Shown: positions 1 to 12,100 of the stretch, piece after piece
Position numbering within the stretch: the first letter of the stretch is position 1
How the letters are laid out: every line of letters starts with the position of its first letter
Origin: Phorcus lineatus
Taxonomy: Eukaryota > Mollusca > Gastropoda > Trochida > Trochidae
Direction: 5' to 3'
Assembly (NCBI GenBank): GCA_921293015.1
Contig: OV121091.1
Location: 24,660,839 to 24,724,838, forward strand
DNA: 64,000 nt
Program-made: the position numbers and the translations under genes
Notes under the pieces: generated by a model
Seen by the model: the letters and a program-made list of their open reading frames with translations, nothing else
Told to the model about the DNA's origin: nothing
Databases searched by the model: none

Positions 1-2316
1 TAATTTTCTTCAATATGATCAATCAAATCCAATGTTTTTGTCTGATTCCAAACGTCTACATGCAAATAATGGTTTGCCTCACCGTCTCGTACCCAGTGTA
101 TGTTATTTTGACAACATCCCGTGTATTTTTCACTATATAATATATAGGATTTGATTAATACCCATTTACGTACAACGAGAGACGAATAATCGTACAAATA
201 TCGGTAGCTTATCAGTGGATTGGTGTAAGCTGATTAAGCTTAGGGCAAAAATTAAATGTATGAGCTACGGGTTTTCAGTGTATGTACAATAACAGGTGAA
301 ATGTTATGTAGGACAGACCGAAAGCTGGAACAACAAAAATGCTATAAATGTGTATGTAGTTACGTTGAAAAACAATAGATATATATTGCTGAGTACTTTT
401 TAGGCCTTTCTTATGAGGGAAGCAACTGCTAATAAAACCGTTTTGGCTGTTTTCCTACCAATTGGCACTACTGTAGCAAATAGCAGTGCAGATACCGCTG
501 TGACTTTTACTATTGTTACTACATCTAGTACCATTTGATACCTATAAAGTACCGAAGGTAATTTCGCAAAGGTTGTCAAATGCCGTCCAGTTTTCCATGA
601 ATGTTGCCATAGTAGGGTGGAAAAAAAGGATTATATTTTTGAAATTTTAATTTCCTTTATTTTTGATTAGAATATTCCATATCGAACCGCTCAGAAAACA
701 ATCGGCACAATCACATTGATTTAGTGTAAAGTAACAAACATGAATTCTGTTCAAAGATGTTGATAACCTATAAAAGATTTTTTAGACAAAAGTGAAAATA
801 AGTGTTTTAGAAATGTTGAGCTTTGGCCATTTCAATTATCCGCTATAAAACTACGGTTAACTGTTGCGTACAATGGCTCTTCACTTCTGTATTGAAAATT
901 AAACATTATCCGTTTCTTTTTCGCAATACCACGATGACGGAAGACATCCATTAATTTTTTTCACATGGATACGCAGATATGTGAACAAATTTTCTGTATG
1001 CAGCTATATATATTCGGTCTTAATGATCTGCCATTGCTATATGGTTCAACAACAAAGGCGTGTCTTTACTTCTTGTCGTATACCAGTTGTATAACAGAAT
1101 ATTAGTCATTAACATGCAGCTATTGCACATCATGTTGTTCACTAAGTTGCCCCTATGTGTAATTATCAAGTTATCTGCTATCATTGCAGGTGTTAACAAC
1201 GATATCGACGACTTCGCTGAATCATAATCGTATATAAGATTTTAATGTAGAGGGTATTGTGTTTCTGAATTTATTTTACATTTGTAAACATTGCGAGACG
1301 TAAACTATAGCTATATATTACGTATATGATTTTGAATCGTAAAAACATTATTTAAGATAATATGCTAGGCAAAAATTACATTCCGGTAACTGCATCATAG
1401 CAATATCGACAAACACTGAAGAAACAGTGTCTTATATATTTGAGATTGGATTACTGCATTAAGCAAACATATCAACTCTAAATAATATAACGATGATAAT
1501 AATAAAAATACTTGCCATATCAATGAATGTTTATTAACGATCCATTCCCAATACGTTCCTTTCTCACCTAATGGAGGGTGTTATCGGTACAATAACGCTA
1601 TCGAATAAACTTGGTTTCCAAAACTGATACCCATGCAAATTACTCGTACGTCAATAGAGGTCAAAAGTATTTTTGCAAAACTCCATACAGTTCATGCGAA
1701 TCCTAAAACGGTTATCCATCATTTACAACGTAATCGCTAGTTTCCGGGGTTTTCTGGTCGAGTGTATATGATTGTGTGTATATTGAATTATACTTAATTT
1801 ATCTAAGATGATATTAGGAGTAAAAATATAATTTCTTATGCTCGTCAAAGGCTCGTATATTATTAATTTTATTCCTAATATATGATATTAATTATCGGAA
1901 ACTCACCTGGTTAATAATATCTCTTTAGAAAGGCTCTATTAAAACGAACCACAATACGCGTATGTCACGTGAGAAAAGTTAGCACATTTCTTGACACAAT
2001 TAACTAACCAGATTAAAAGCTTAGTGGTGTTACGCAAACGATACGCTACGATGGCCTCATTTCTTCAGGTACTTATTTCCCTTGGGGTTTGCTCTTCCAA
2101 TATTGTTGACTTCATCGCTTTTCCCTTAAGCCCCATTCGACAACATCACATCATGGACAGAACATCGTTGAACCTTACTGTTTGATCAAAGTTGTTCTTA
2201 CACAGAAGACCATAGAACTCATTCGTTCGCATCACGAAAGGGATGCCTCCTAAAGTTAAGATTCAACTTCCAAGGTGACCTTGAACCATCGGAATATTGA
2301 ATAACTTGCAAAAACA
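1..2316. other. Noncoding 5' flank, no gene recognised
   Basis: AT-rich sequence with stop codons in all frames. The one short open frame (1991-2185) has no recognisable domain and looks like chance. The part immediately before 2317 would be the 5' UTR and promoter of the receptor gene. I see no clear TATA box or repeat boundary. Confidence 0.6.
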
Positions 2317-3303
2317 ATGGAGAATTCTGATGGAATACTTGTTTCAATGGAAGTTGTTAGTGTTGGGATTTGTCTCTTTGGCCTAGTAGGTAATATCTTT
2401 GGCTCTGTGGTCCTTCGTAAGATGGAGCTGAAGAGTATTAGCGGTGTCCGCCTTTTGAGATACTTGGCTTACGCAGACATCGCCGTATTGACGGGCTACC
2501 TGCTGACTACTCTGGTTCTCGTGTCTGGATGTGCGATGGAATATTTAGGGTTCATCCTCTACATCCTCAACAGGTCCTTGTACACCTTTGAAACCTACCT
2601 CACTGTTCTCATCTCCATCCAACGCTGCATAGCAATGGCGTTTCCCTTCAAGATTACAATTTACATGGGTGAGTCAAGAATCAATAAAATTCTAATTACC
2701 CTGGTCGTGATGTCAGTTTTGATACCAGTTCCCGCCTGCACCATGCATTACTGGAGAAAAGCGTTAAACCCGGCCTTCAACAATACTGAGTCGCTAGACC
2801 ATGATGTTAAACCTCAGAGCTCACAAGGGGAATGGCTGTATAACCGTTTTATACTTCAGATCTTTAACATGTGTTTTCCGCTAGTTGTTCTGGTCATATG
2901 TAACCTTCTGCTCGTCATCCTGAGATGCAAAGTCGGTAATTCAGTCACGAACATAAACAAGAAAGGACCGGGTCAACTGACGGCTGTGGTCTTGCTGTTA
3001 ACCTTTATGTCATTGGCCACCCATTCGGCCAGTGTAATGTCAGATTATTGTTGCCCATCTGACCGAGCCAACGTTAGAGACATAAACTGTCTCCCAAAGC
3101 TAGTGACACATCTTCTCCTTGCCATTAAATGTTCGATGAACTTCATATGCTATTGTGCATTTGGGAGATCCTTCAGAAAGTTTGTCAGAAACGATATCTG
3201 CGAGAAAGACCTGTCCAACAGAGAAACCTACAGAATAAGTAGCAACAGCAACTATTCAATCGGTTCGTGTACAACGACGGCAGCATGTACTGAACGATTT
3301 TAA
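2317..3303 (+). CDS. Rhodopsin-class (class A) G protein-coupled receptor, intronless
   Basis: An uninterrupted 328-residue frame from ATG to TAA with seven hydrophobic segments. Seen: the TM1 signature GLVGN (about residue 22), TM2 LAYAD with the sodium-site Asp (about 50-54), a long TM3 ending IQRCIA in place of the usual DRY, TM5 in the segment LQIFNMCFPLVVLVICN, TM6 in LTAVVLLLTFMSLATHSA, and TM7 KCSMNFICYCAFGRSF, a derived NPxxY region running into helix 8. The loop between TM4 and TM5 holds an N-glycosylation sequon (NNTES), and the Ser/Thr-rich tail could be phosphorylated. Family knowledge: intronless divergent peptide-type receptors of this form are expanded in molluscs, and the 'IQRCIA...FPFK' stretch recalls FMRFamide/myosuppressin-like receptors. 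The ligand is not determinable here. No neighbour shares its strand nearby. The start is supported by a short N-terminus before TM1. Confidence 0.85.
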   Translation: MENSDGILVSMEVVSVGICLFGLVGNIFGSVVLRKMELKSISGVRLLRYLAYADIAVLTGYLLTTLVLVSGCAMEYLGFILYILNRSLYTFETYLTVLISIQRCIAMAFPFKITIYMGESRINKILITLVVMSVLIPVPACTMHYWRKALNPAFNNTESLDHDVKPQSSQGEWLYNRFILQIFNMCFPLVVLVICNLLLVILRCKVGNSVTNINKKGPGQLTAVVLLLTFMSLATHSASVMSDYCCPSDRANVRDINCLPKLVTHLLLAIKCSMNFICYCAFGRSFRKFVRNDICEKDLSNRETYRISSNSNYSIGSCTTTAACTERF

Positions 3304-6190
3304 CGTAGCATTTGTTTTATTTAGTATATACTGTAGGTAGAAAATGATTGCTTGGTTTGACATAATGTGATAGTTAATATCGGTTGTGTGCATTAGTCCT
3401 GAATGCTTAAATCTGTTGTGGTAATTGCTGTGAAACACTTATAGTGTCATTCTGAACATGTTGAATATGACAGTCATTTCTGGATTGATATAATCATACA
3501 CTGATGTTACCTCTCGGATGGTAAAGAAGACAAGGATGTGTACCTCACGAGATTGGTGGATGACATTGCATCTTGAGCTTTCCTGTATTCCTCAGTTATC
3601 ATTGTATAATTTCATATGTAAAATCATTGAAATGTCCACTTTTTGAAATACGGGGCATGTATACCAAAGGTGAGAGAAAATAACAATAACTTCTTTTTTA
3701 CATTTTTATTGAGACATTAAACTTTAAAGATGAATTGACATAATTTAACATATATTCATCAATTAATTTGTACAACACCGCAATAAGATTCTCGCTATTA
3801 TTTTAAGGTTATTCGCTTTTTTATGAGATGATAACTCGCTCAAAGATAACAACATTATTTGAAATAGCAATGTTACAATTAAGACGCTCTTATGATTCAT
3901 TAGTGTAGTGTTTATACGCATCTTCGTTCCGGTGCTTTGAGTACTAACATAAACTATTACATTAGGGAGTTACACGTAGCAAATGAGTAATTGTATCATC
4001 ACAAAATAGTTCACGTTTTTTAAGCAAGGGATTCAATAATATATCTAAAACTTCTTCAATGTTTGAGGCAGTTATTTCATTTTCATATATGCTGTGCATT
4101 TAAATATTGAACGTAAAGGCACTATGGTATTGTTTTGGGTCATTTTGGCTATTTGAAGGCAGACAAACATGTAGTATAAAATATTGGATGAAGATAGCGA
4201 CGGCCATTTTCACTCTTCTGGCTCTAAGCAAAATTTGAATATTTCCGATATCGTAGTTCATGCAGATATAATTCGATGTTGCGTAAAATACTTCCGGTCC
4301 TTTTAAATGAACTTTATAACCTGATTGTACATAAATGTTGAAGGAACTTACGACGTGGATTACCTTATTGCGGATTGATAGTAATATCAAGATATGTGAA
4401 TTTTCTGTGCATTCGTTGTTTATATGGAATATTGGTGTGCACTAGTGCCTTTAATGTTCGATGTACTGTATTTGAGACTATAACGTATGCCACGCTCTAT
4501 TATTCACTATGATATTTAATAATGTTTTCGTCTGATTACTTATGTGCATCATTTGAGACCAATGAATACATTTGAATCAAATGTCCTATAGTTAAATGTA
4601 TATTTTCATTTAAATCGTACCTTAAATATTTACTAAAAAGGCATGCATTGACGTTTGATCTTCAGAAATTATTTTTTTAAATGTTGGTTGGTGATTCATA
4701 TACATCACACAATATTCATAAATGTTCAATATAAATGCATCGCCTCGTTGATATTCGTCACCGCGAATCGCTGGAAGCGGCTGTAAAATATCACATTAGA
4801 GGCGACGAACTATTTTCTTCTTTGCATTCATCTAACAATGAGTTTAAATTATCTGATTCTTTCTAAATGATGAGTTTGCGTAGAAGCCAAAGTGAATCTT
4901 TTGATATAAAGAGTCAAGGGAAAATCAAAGTCTCCAAAATACAATATCAGCAAAACTTTTATTCCAAAAAGAAAGGGCGAAATTCTTATGCAATTGGTTT
5001 TTTTTACTAAACATCATCATTTACCAAACATATATACTTTTGATACTTGAATATTTTTATTATAAGTTATGAAAACGTTGTTTAACCAGTTATACAATAG
5101 TTCTTTCTTGGGACAGGAAGTCGGCTTAAGAGGTATCAATGTTATAAAATTACTCAATGTATGTTTAAGAGTTTTGAGCTTCATCAGCTTACGATACTGA
5201 ACTGCTACAAATGAACTAAATCCATATTGGTGTTTGGCGTGTCAACACATAATCAGATAATCTTTGTTGCAATCAATTGGTAAATGTATAATCCTTTATT
5301 CACTATATCTAGTTCTTATATAATGGCGACAAATATACAGAATCATGGGACCACCTGATTATATAATAAGCGCCACAATGTATGTTTTATAAAAAGGCAA
5401 TGTTACACGAACTTATATAAATGTTTCGTTTACTTTCATACCAATGGTTAATTGTATTTTTCCAAAAACGCATATCTATAAAATAACAGTAACTCATGTT
5501 GTGCAAATACATCAAGGGAAGCACAATGTAAACCTTGTCATCTTTTATTGAGATCATCGTTAAATTCTTTTGAAAACAATAAACCTACTGAACAATAAAG
5601 GCTGTGTTCAATAAAGACGTTGAAAAATATGTGATCATGGGTTGTACAGCTATCACGGTGCGGGGTACGTACGTATTCATTCATATAAAAACTAAACCTG
5701 TTCCTCCTCTTCTTTGCGTATTGTGTGACTGTCCCTATATAAATTGACTTTTCCTCCATCACGATGATTCTTTACCATGTCGGAATCAATGTAAATTAGT
5801 GAATGGTTCATTAAAAGTTTTGAAACTTTATTGTTTTTCTTGTAATTTACCGTAACTGGCGATGTTTTGTAGCATATTCATATAGTCTATATTTGGTTTC
5901 CCACTGTCCACTGTCGCTTGCTCAGAGTCAAGCTGTTTTCTTACGTAAGATTTTTGTTTGATTCAATATAAACATTTGAGTTTCATTTAAAAATTGTTGA
6001 TAACATGTGTAGTTGGTTAGTACTTCCAACAACGAAATCGCGTAATAAATCTCTGCAACGATAATCTTATATTTGTTTCTGATTTTCCAAAATTCCTTCA
6101 TTTAGTTTGACAATGTGTCTGTCTCTAGTTTCAAACTTTGCTTCTGATTGAAAAGCTTGTTCTTTACAAGACATTGATGCCTCCAACTAG
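3304..6190. other. Intergenic, 3' flanks of two convergent genes
   Basis: This holds the 3' UTR of the GPCR (+) and the 3' end of ODAD4 copy A (-), which converge here. The short open frames lack domains. The only structured element I recognise is the inverted-repeat element at 4109-4459. Confidence 0.6.
4109..4459. mobile_element. MITE-like element with short terminal inverted repeats
   Basis: The left end contains AAAGGCACTA (4115-4124) and the right end contains its complement TAGTGCCTTT (4443-4452). Imperfect complementarity extends outward to about 17 bp (GAAC...). The roughly 350-bp interior has no coding capacity. Internal sequence around 4246-4345, including CCGATATCGTAGTTCATGC, recurs at about 59680-59785, so it belongs to a dispersed family. 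I could not identify a convincing target duplication, so the superfamily is open. Confidence 0.5.
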
Positions 6191-6191
6191 G

Positions 6192-9100
6192 TTAATTTTC
6201 ATGTGTTTGTGAGTCTCCAACACATTGTCTGGACGCTAGAGAACCTTGGTGCGACTCAACTTGTCTGTCTTCCAAGGACTGTTGTACAACTGCCTTCTCA
6301 TTCAACGACACGTGTTCGTCACTTGAGACAGAACCGTTACCTACAGGAGATCTATAGGTTTCATCTCGTTGTTTTCCATTTTCAGCATCCAATATCAAAT
6401 AACTATCGCCTTCATCGACAGCGATTGAGGTCAAATCAGTCCTATGAAATATATTTGGGGAAACGCCCTCTTCTATCTGGTCAGTAGGTCTAAGCTTTGT
6501 AGCGTCATTTATTGATGATGCGGTATGTTCACTCATCTCTGGTGTTCCTGGACGATTGTGTGATGTAGGAGAAATGGATGTTTCAGATTTCTTCTCTGTG
6601 AGTGTATGTGGAGGGGTGGAAGGGGTGGAAGGCTGCGTCTCTGATGATTCCGGTCTTGATGATAATGTTTCGGCCTTTGGTGATGTTGTAGTTTCAGACG
6701 GCTTGTCTCTTACTGATGTTTCTGATTCAAATACGCTCTTTGTACTAGACTGCTGAATTGATTCCTTACAGAGTGTATTCGTTTCCGTCTGCAAGTACGC
6801 ATCTGGTTGTTCTACTGCGCATGCGGACTGTCTTTCTAATTTGATTGCTGATTTCTGATCATCGTCCTCATCCCTCTCCTTATCTAGATGGAGACTACTC
6901 GAATCATCTTCTGACTGTTTCCCAAGAGAATGTGGTGAACCTTCGGTTCCTGAACTCTCTGTATGACATTCTTTACGAGACTCCATCGTTGTTGTTACCG
7001 ATTCTTCATCCCCTGTAAGCTCTGAGTGTGCATTGGTTGAAGACGGCCTTCCCTCCTCTTCCCCGTCTTGTGATGGTGTGTCAGATTTCTCCGAGAGCTC
7101 ACTATCTGAGAGCTCGGTCGACTCCTCTTGCACTGTAGGCAGCTCTGTCTCTCCAGGTTTCTGTGGCTGTGAATCAGACGTATATGCTATTTCCTTTTCT
7201 TGACCTAAGTATGTCTCTGGCTTCTTAAATGTTTCCTCCTCAGTCTCTCCTTCTTTAACCAACGCTTCGTGTTTTGATTGTTTTACGCCTTGTGCTTGTA
7301 CTGTTAGTTTCCTAGTTCTCTCTGTAATCAGACTGTTCACCTCCTTTAAGGCACGGGCTATCATCTCCTCGGAATCTTTGTCTCCTGATAAAAAGAAAAG
7401 CAGGTGTTTCGTAATTGTAAACATCACAAAAGGGTTTATGTCTACTCTTTATTTGACACATTTACATCATTGTCAATAACAAACGCTATGAAGGAATTAC
7501 AATATGCCGTTGAATCGTTCAGATGATGAAAGATTTTAAATTTTATTCCTTCAAATATGAATTTCTAAAGGCATTTGCCGTTTTCGAATACGTGTTATTT
7601 GTATACATGAGTCGTCATTGAAGAATAAAATTAACCTTGGCGGCATTAGGGGTAAATTATTCCTACCTTCAATTTTAGCCAGGTCAAGGGCTCTCTCAAA
7701 CTCATCGTATGCCGCATTGTATTCAAGCAGCTTCACTGGAAGAAAGAAGCATCAAGAACAAACCATCAATAGTTTGTGATACCTTTTAAATTTGTATTTT
7801 ATTTTAAGTTCTTTTACTAGTAAACTATGTATTTCGCGAGTTATAAGTAATGAATGTCGAACAGAATCACAACATTTTTGCACCCATGAATAGGGTGAGG
7901 ATTATGATTACATGAAGAAAGAAACTGAGTCTTTCGTACAGCAGCTCACCTTGTGCCACGCCAATGAGTACACATGCTTGAAGTTGGTACATCCGGTGCT
8001 GATCTTTTTCTGCCGCCTCCAGTGACTTCCGGCCGGCTGCTCGAGCGTACCCGTACAAATTCAGACAAAGGAAGCAGTCTCCTATTTCATGAAACAACCA
8101 GGCTTTCTCGTCGGTTCGCTCAACGAGCTTCATTTTCCGTGCAAAGCTGGAACGGTACGTCAGAATTATTACGTCTTCAATTATAGTTGATCGATATTGT
8201 ATTCATGAACATGCCTTTAACGAAATCGAACTAACAAAACCTTGAAATAGTAAAATGCAAAAATGAAAAAATACAAAATGCAATACTCACGCGCCAAGTG
8301 CTTTGTGGAATAATTTCTTATGTATGAAGACACGTCCCAGGTTGCCTAGTGATCGTGAAACTGCCTCTGTAAGATTACTGAAACATAAATAGTCACTTAA
8401 TTTAACGACACACCTATGAAAACATCGCTTGGGTACTGGGTACTGCTCCACAAGGGCCGTGTCCGGTGACCTTTGCACTCAAGCCAATCAGCGACGAGAC
8501 TAGAATGTCATCTGCATGATTCGATATCTAAGAGGGCCTCTGCTGTTTTGAATTTATGAAAAGGGAAAAATCACAGACGAGTCAACCTTACGCGACGCCT
8601 ATGAAGCAGTCGTCAGATCAGAAACACAGTCACGTGTGAGTGATAAAATGAGATTGGCATAACTTAATGAAACCCACCACTTCTCGCCTATGTCAAGGTC
8701 CTTCTCATGGTGTTCCTGAGCCTCTGCGACATTTTGTAGTTCCATGTGCGCATTGCCCAGGAGACTATGCACTTTGGCAACAAGATCCAGCTTATCGTCT
8801 AACCCCTCCTCGCTGTAACTGTAGACGGTCTGCAGACAGGACACAGCCAGTTCTTTACACTCAGAGAAGTCCTCGTCGTCAAATGCTGAAACATTTGAAC
8901 TTTTTCATTTATTCAAGATTTCAACGACATCATTTATGAGTAAAATCGATGTTATTTTCGGTAGTTTGTAATATCCCTATAACTACAAAAGGGTATTTTC
9001 ACAAACGACTTTTAACTTTTCAGCTTAAGTATGATAACACCAACCTTGTTACGGCTTTTAATCACGGATTTAATATTAGACTAGCACGTTAGGAAAGCGA

Positions 9101-12100
9101 TGTGTACCTGATGTACATATGAATGTATGTTCAGCTGGATGGCCTATGTCAATTAAATCTAAAATACTGACACGTTTCTTTGAAAAATAGAGAATATCAT
9201 TGAGATACGGCTTACCCTTTTCAATCACAGGTAGTTCTTTAAGAAGATAATTCATGATATAATCTTCCTCTTCTAAGTGTTCATCTATACTCCCCTGAGT
9301 GTCTGACGCTCTTTTTGAATTGTCCACACTTTCACCCTCTCTCCCATCGAAATCACTTCCGGGTCGATACGTTGCAAATTCAAAATTCAACTCCTTTACT
9401 TTCTTCTTTTCTTTCTTGTAAGGTCTGTAACCTTCGATGATATGTTCATCTGTTTTCGTTTCTTCTTGTGGCTCGCCGGTATTCAACAACCTTATGAGAT
9501 CGCTTACCTCCCGTTCCCAGAGAGAACTCTTCTGTCTTGGAAGGGGTGATTCGATGAAGGTCCGCTTAGGGGAACTTCCTTGACGACTTCTTTTACTGGA
9601 GAGGGGCGGAGACGGGGTTGGAGCCGGTTGGAGACGCCGGTAGTTCCAATAAGTGACTCTGTCAAGGAGGAAGCGCAGACCTCTCTCAGCTAGACTGTGT
9701 ACTTCAGCTCCTACACGAGATTCGCCGTTCTCTGCAACAGTTCGTTGAAAGTAGACGTTAGACAACCGTATTCCACACTCATATGGTAAAAATATTCATT
9801 TGATCGATCCTCTGTTTCAAGTGAAAGTTAAAAGTCTTCGACAATTTGTTTGCTTATAACATTGAAACAAATAGGTTTGAATTTGAAGCATTACAATGAC
9901 TTTTGACACCGTGTATTACGACTTTCACGAAGTATATGTAGAAATGAAACACAAAGAGAATCTCACTCAAGAGTCACCGGTATCAGATATAGCAACAGGT
10001 TTTGATAAAAAAAAAATACAGGTATTCGAAACTGTAGGAGGGTAGTTTTACTTTTATTGCCATAACATGAGTGTGAGTTTCTATCATCTTATATAGAATA
10101 ATTATGACGTAACATTTTCACATCTTCGTGTTTATGACGTCGTAGCATTTTGATGTCATGACTCGATGGTGTAAAATAATTTAACATACTAGTAGAGTTA
10201 ACTTCATCATCTACCGTCCATATCTCCTAACAGATAACGCATGATCATCCACAAGCTTAATCTCCTTTCAAACAGTTAAACGTTCGAGAAAACTCTTCAG
10301 TGTCTTCTCAATTGAGGATTTCACAATACAATATACGACCGTTTTTTTTCTTTAATGAAAGCCATCTTTAAGTTAGTCAAAACGTACCTGTCTCCCTGTA
10401 GACTCCTTTTAGGTAAATGCTGTCCCCATACAACTCGCCCAATAGTTCTTTCTGAATCTTCTCATCTGGTTCTGAAAACACGGTTCCACCAGAAGACCGA
10501 CTCACACTTCTTCTCTTGATGTCTGCCACCCGGTTCGTCTTCCTCAATGATAGTGACAGTTTGACAGGCTGTTTTCTCCCTAACCTAACGAACGGGTTGA
10601 CATATTTCTTTCTCCGTGTCCTTCCAGCGCTGTTTATTCCCCTCCAAGGTTCTTCTGAAATGAGGTCTTGATTCTTGTCTCTGTCCCTCGTCATCTATCA
10701 ATACAAAGTGAAGTTAATAATATCATCCTTACAGAAAAGTTTCTGTTAATGTCCACAGTTTCTTGGTACATACAAACAGTTTGGTTGTTAGAAGCTGGTT
10801 AATTTGACAGGTTTGTCATTTCCATGCATGTTTCAAGAAATACTTTATCGGTCAGTTACAATACGAGAGAAATTTACGACATACCTAGACAAAAAGTTAA
10901 ATGCAACCGGATGATATAAAATTCATTAATCTTAATTAATTAGAAAGAGATCTTATTTTGATTTACAATATTGTGTTCGTGACCAATGAAAAGAATTATT
11001 TTTCTTTAAAGCACGTATCAGTCGGGAAATGGTTAGTTGAGAAATGTTTCACGACTAGTATTGTAATGTACCCGACAGCCCGTTGTAAGTGATTCTTGCT
11101 GCAGGAGCTCCTTTACTTTTCTCGCCATGTTGAGTTTTCAAAATCATCCGTGCCAACGGAACGGGTGAACACGAATTATTGTCGAAATTTAGAACCACCA
11201 TAGATTTATGTATTTCATTGTGATGTTTCTCATCAATCAGTGGGTCATATTAACAACCGAACAACGTGTATGGGACATAGTGAAAGTCAATTCAGGTGCC
11301 CGTTGAAGTTTCAATGCATATTTTGCACTTAATTGTTGACCATTCCAATTCAAAATTGTCTACAAGTAGCTTGTACATTTTTCTTCAAACAATTATATCA
11401 GGAATTATTTATATGCACAATCATGTCTTCATCGGACGATACAACCTATACTACCAAAATCTGCGAGAGGTTATAAATCTGTGTTCTAATGTTCCCGTTA
11501 AAGTTGATAGATCAGGTGACCTGGCAAGCCTTTGCTGCACGTTGACGTTGTTTCTTTTACTGACAATACGGGCTGTACATTGACGGCCGTTATCCTGCAG
11601 TAAGGTTAGAACACTCGGCGTAGAATCTGATCGATGTACCTCGCAGCGTTGACATTTCCATCCACCACAAGATCAGTCTTCCCTTGTTAGTTAGTTAGTT
11701 ATTGTATAACGCCGCTTGGGAAATATTTCAGCCATTAGCGGTGATAGTCTTCCCTTGTCCGCTAATTCCTACCCTTAAACCATGAAACTGCAATCGCCAA
11801 AGACTTCCACCATCTGAATACAACAAAGTCACCAATATTAAACACGACATCGATACACCCACGCTCGTCCATTATTGCTGTACAGTTGGGAACGACTCTC
11901 ATCCGAACAGATCACCTCTCTCCAGTTCCGGGCCTCCCATTGCCGAACGTCACGTGGTGTTGACTCGTCAGGTGCGCGCCACGGTAAATTCTGTCGACGC
12001 GGATACCATGCTGTATGAGACGTCTGGCCATTTGTAACTGATTCGGTTACTGTCAAGAACTGATTCCTCAGGTTAAGAATTAAGGGTCTTCAACTCCTCA

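Noticed and set aside
6203..6756. Two plus-strand open frames (94 and 66 aa)
   Set aside because: They are antisense shadows of the long acidic tail exon of ODAD4 copy A; low complexity, no domain.
11296..11583. Plus-strand 95-aa frame
   Set aside because: No domain, no splice or promoter support, partly overlaps the Tc1 remnant on the other strand.
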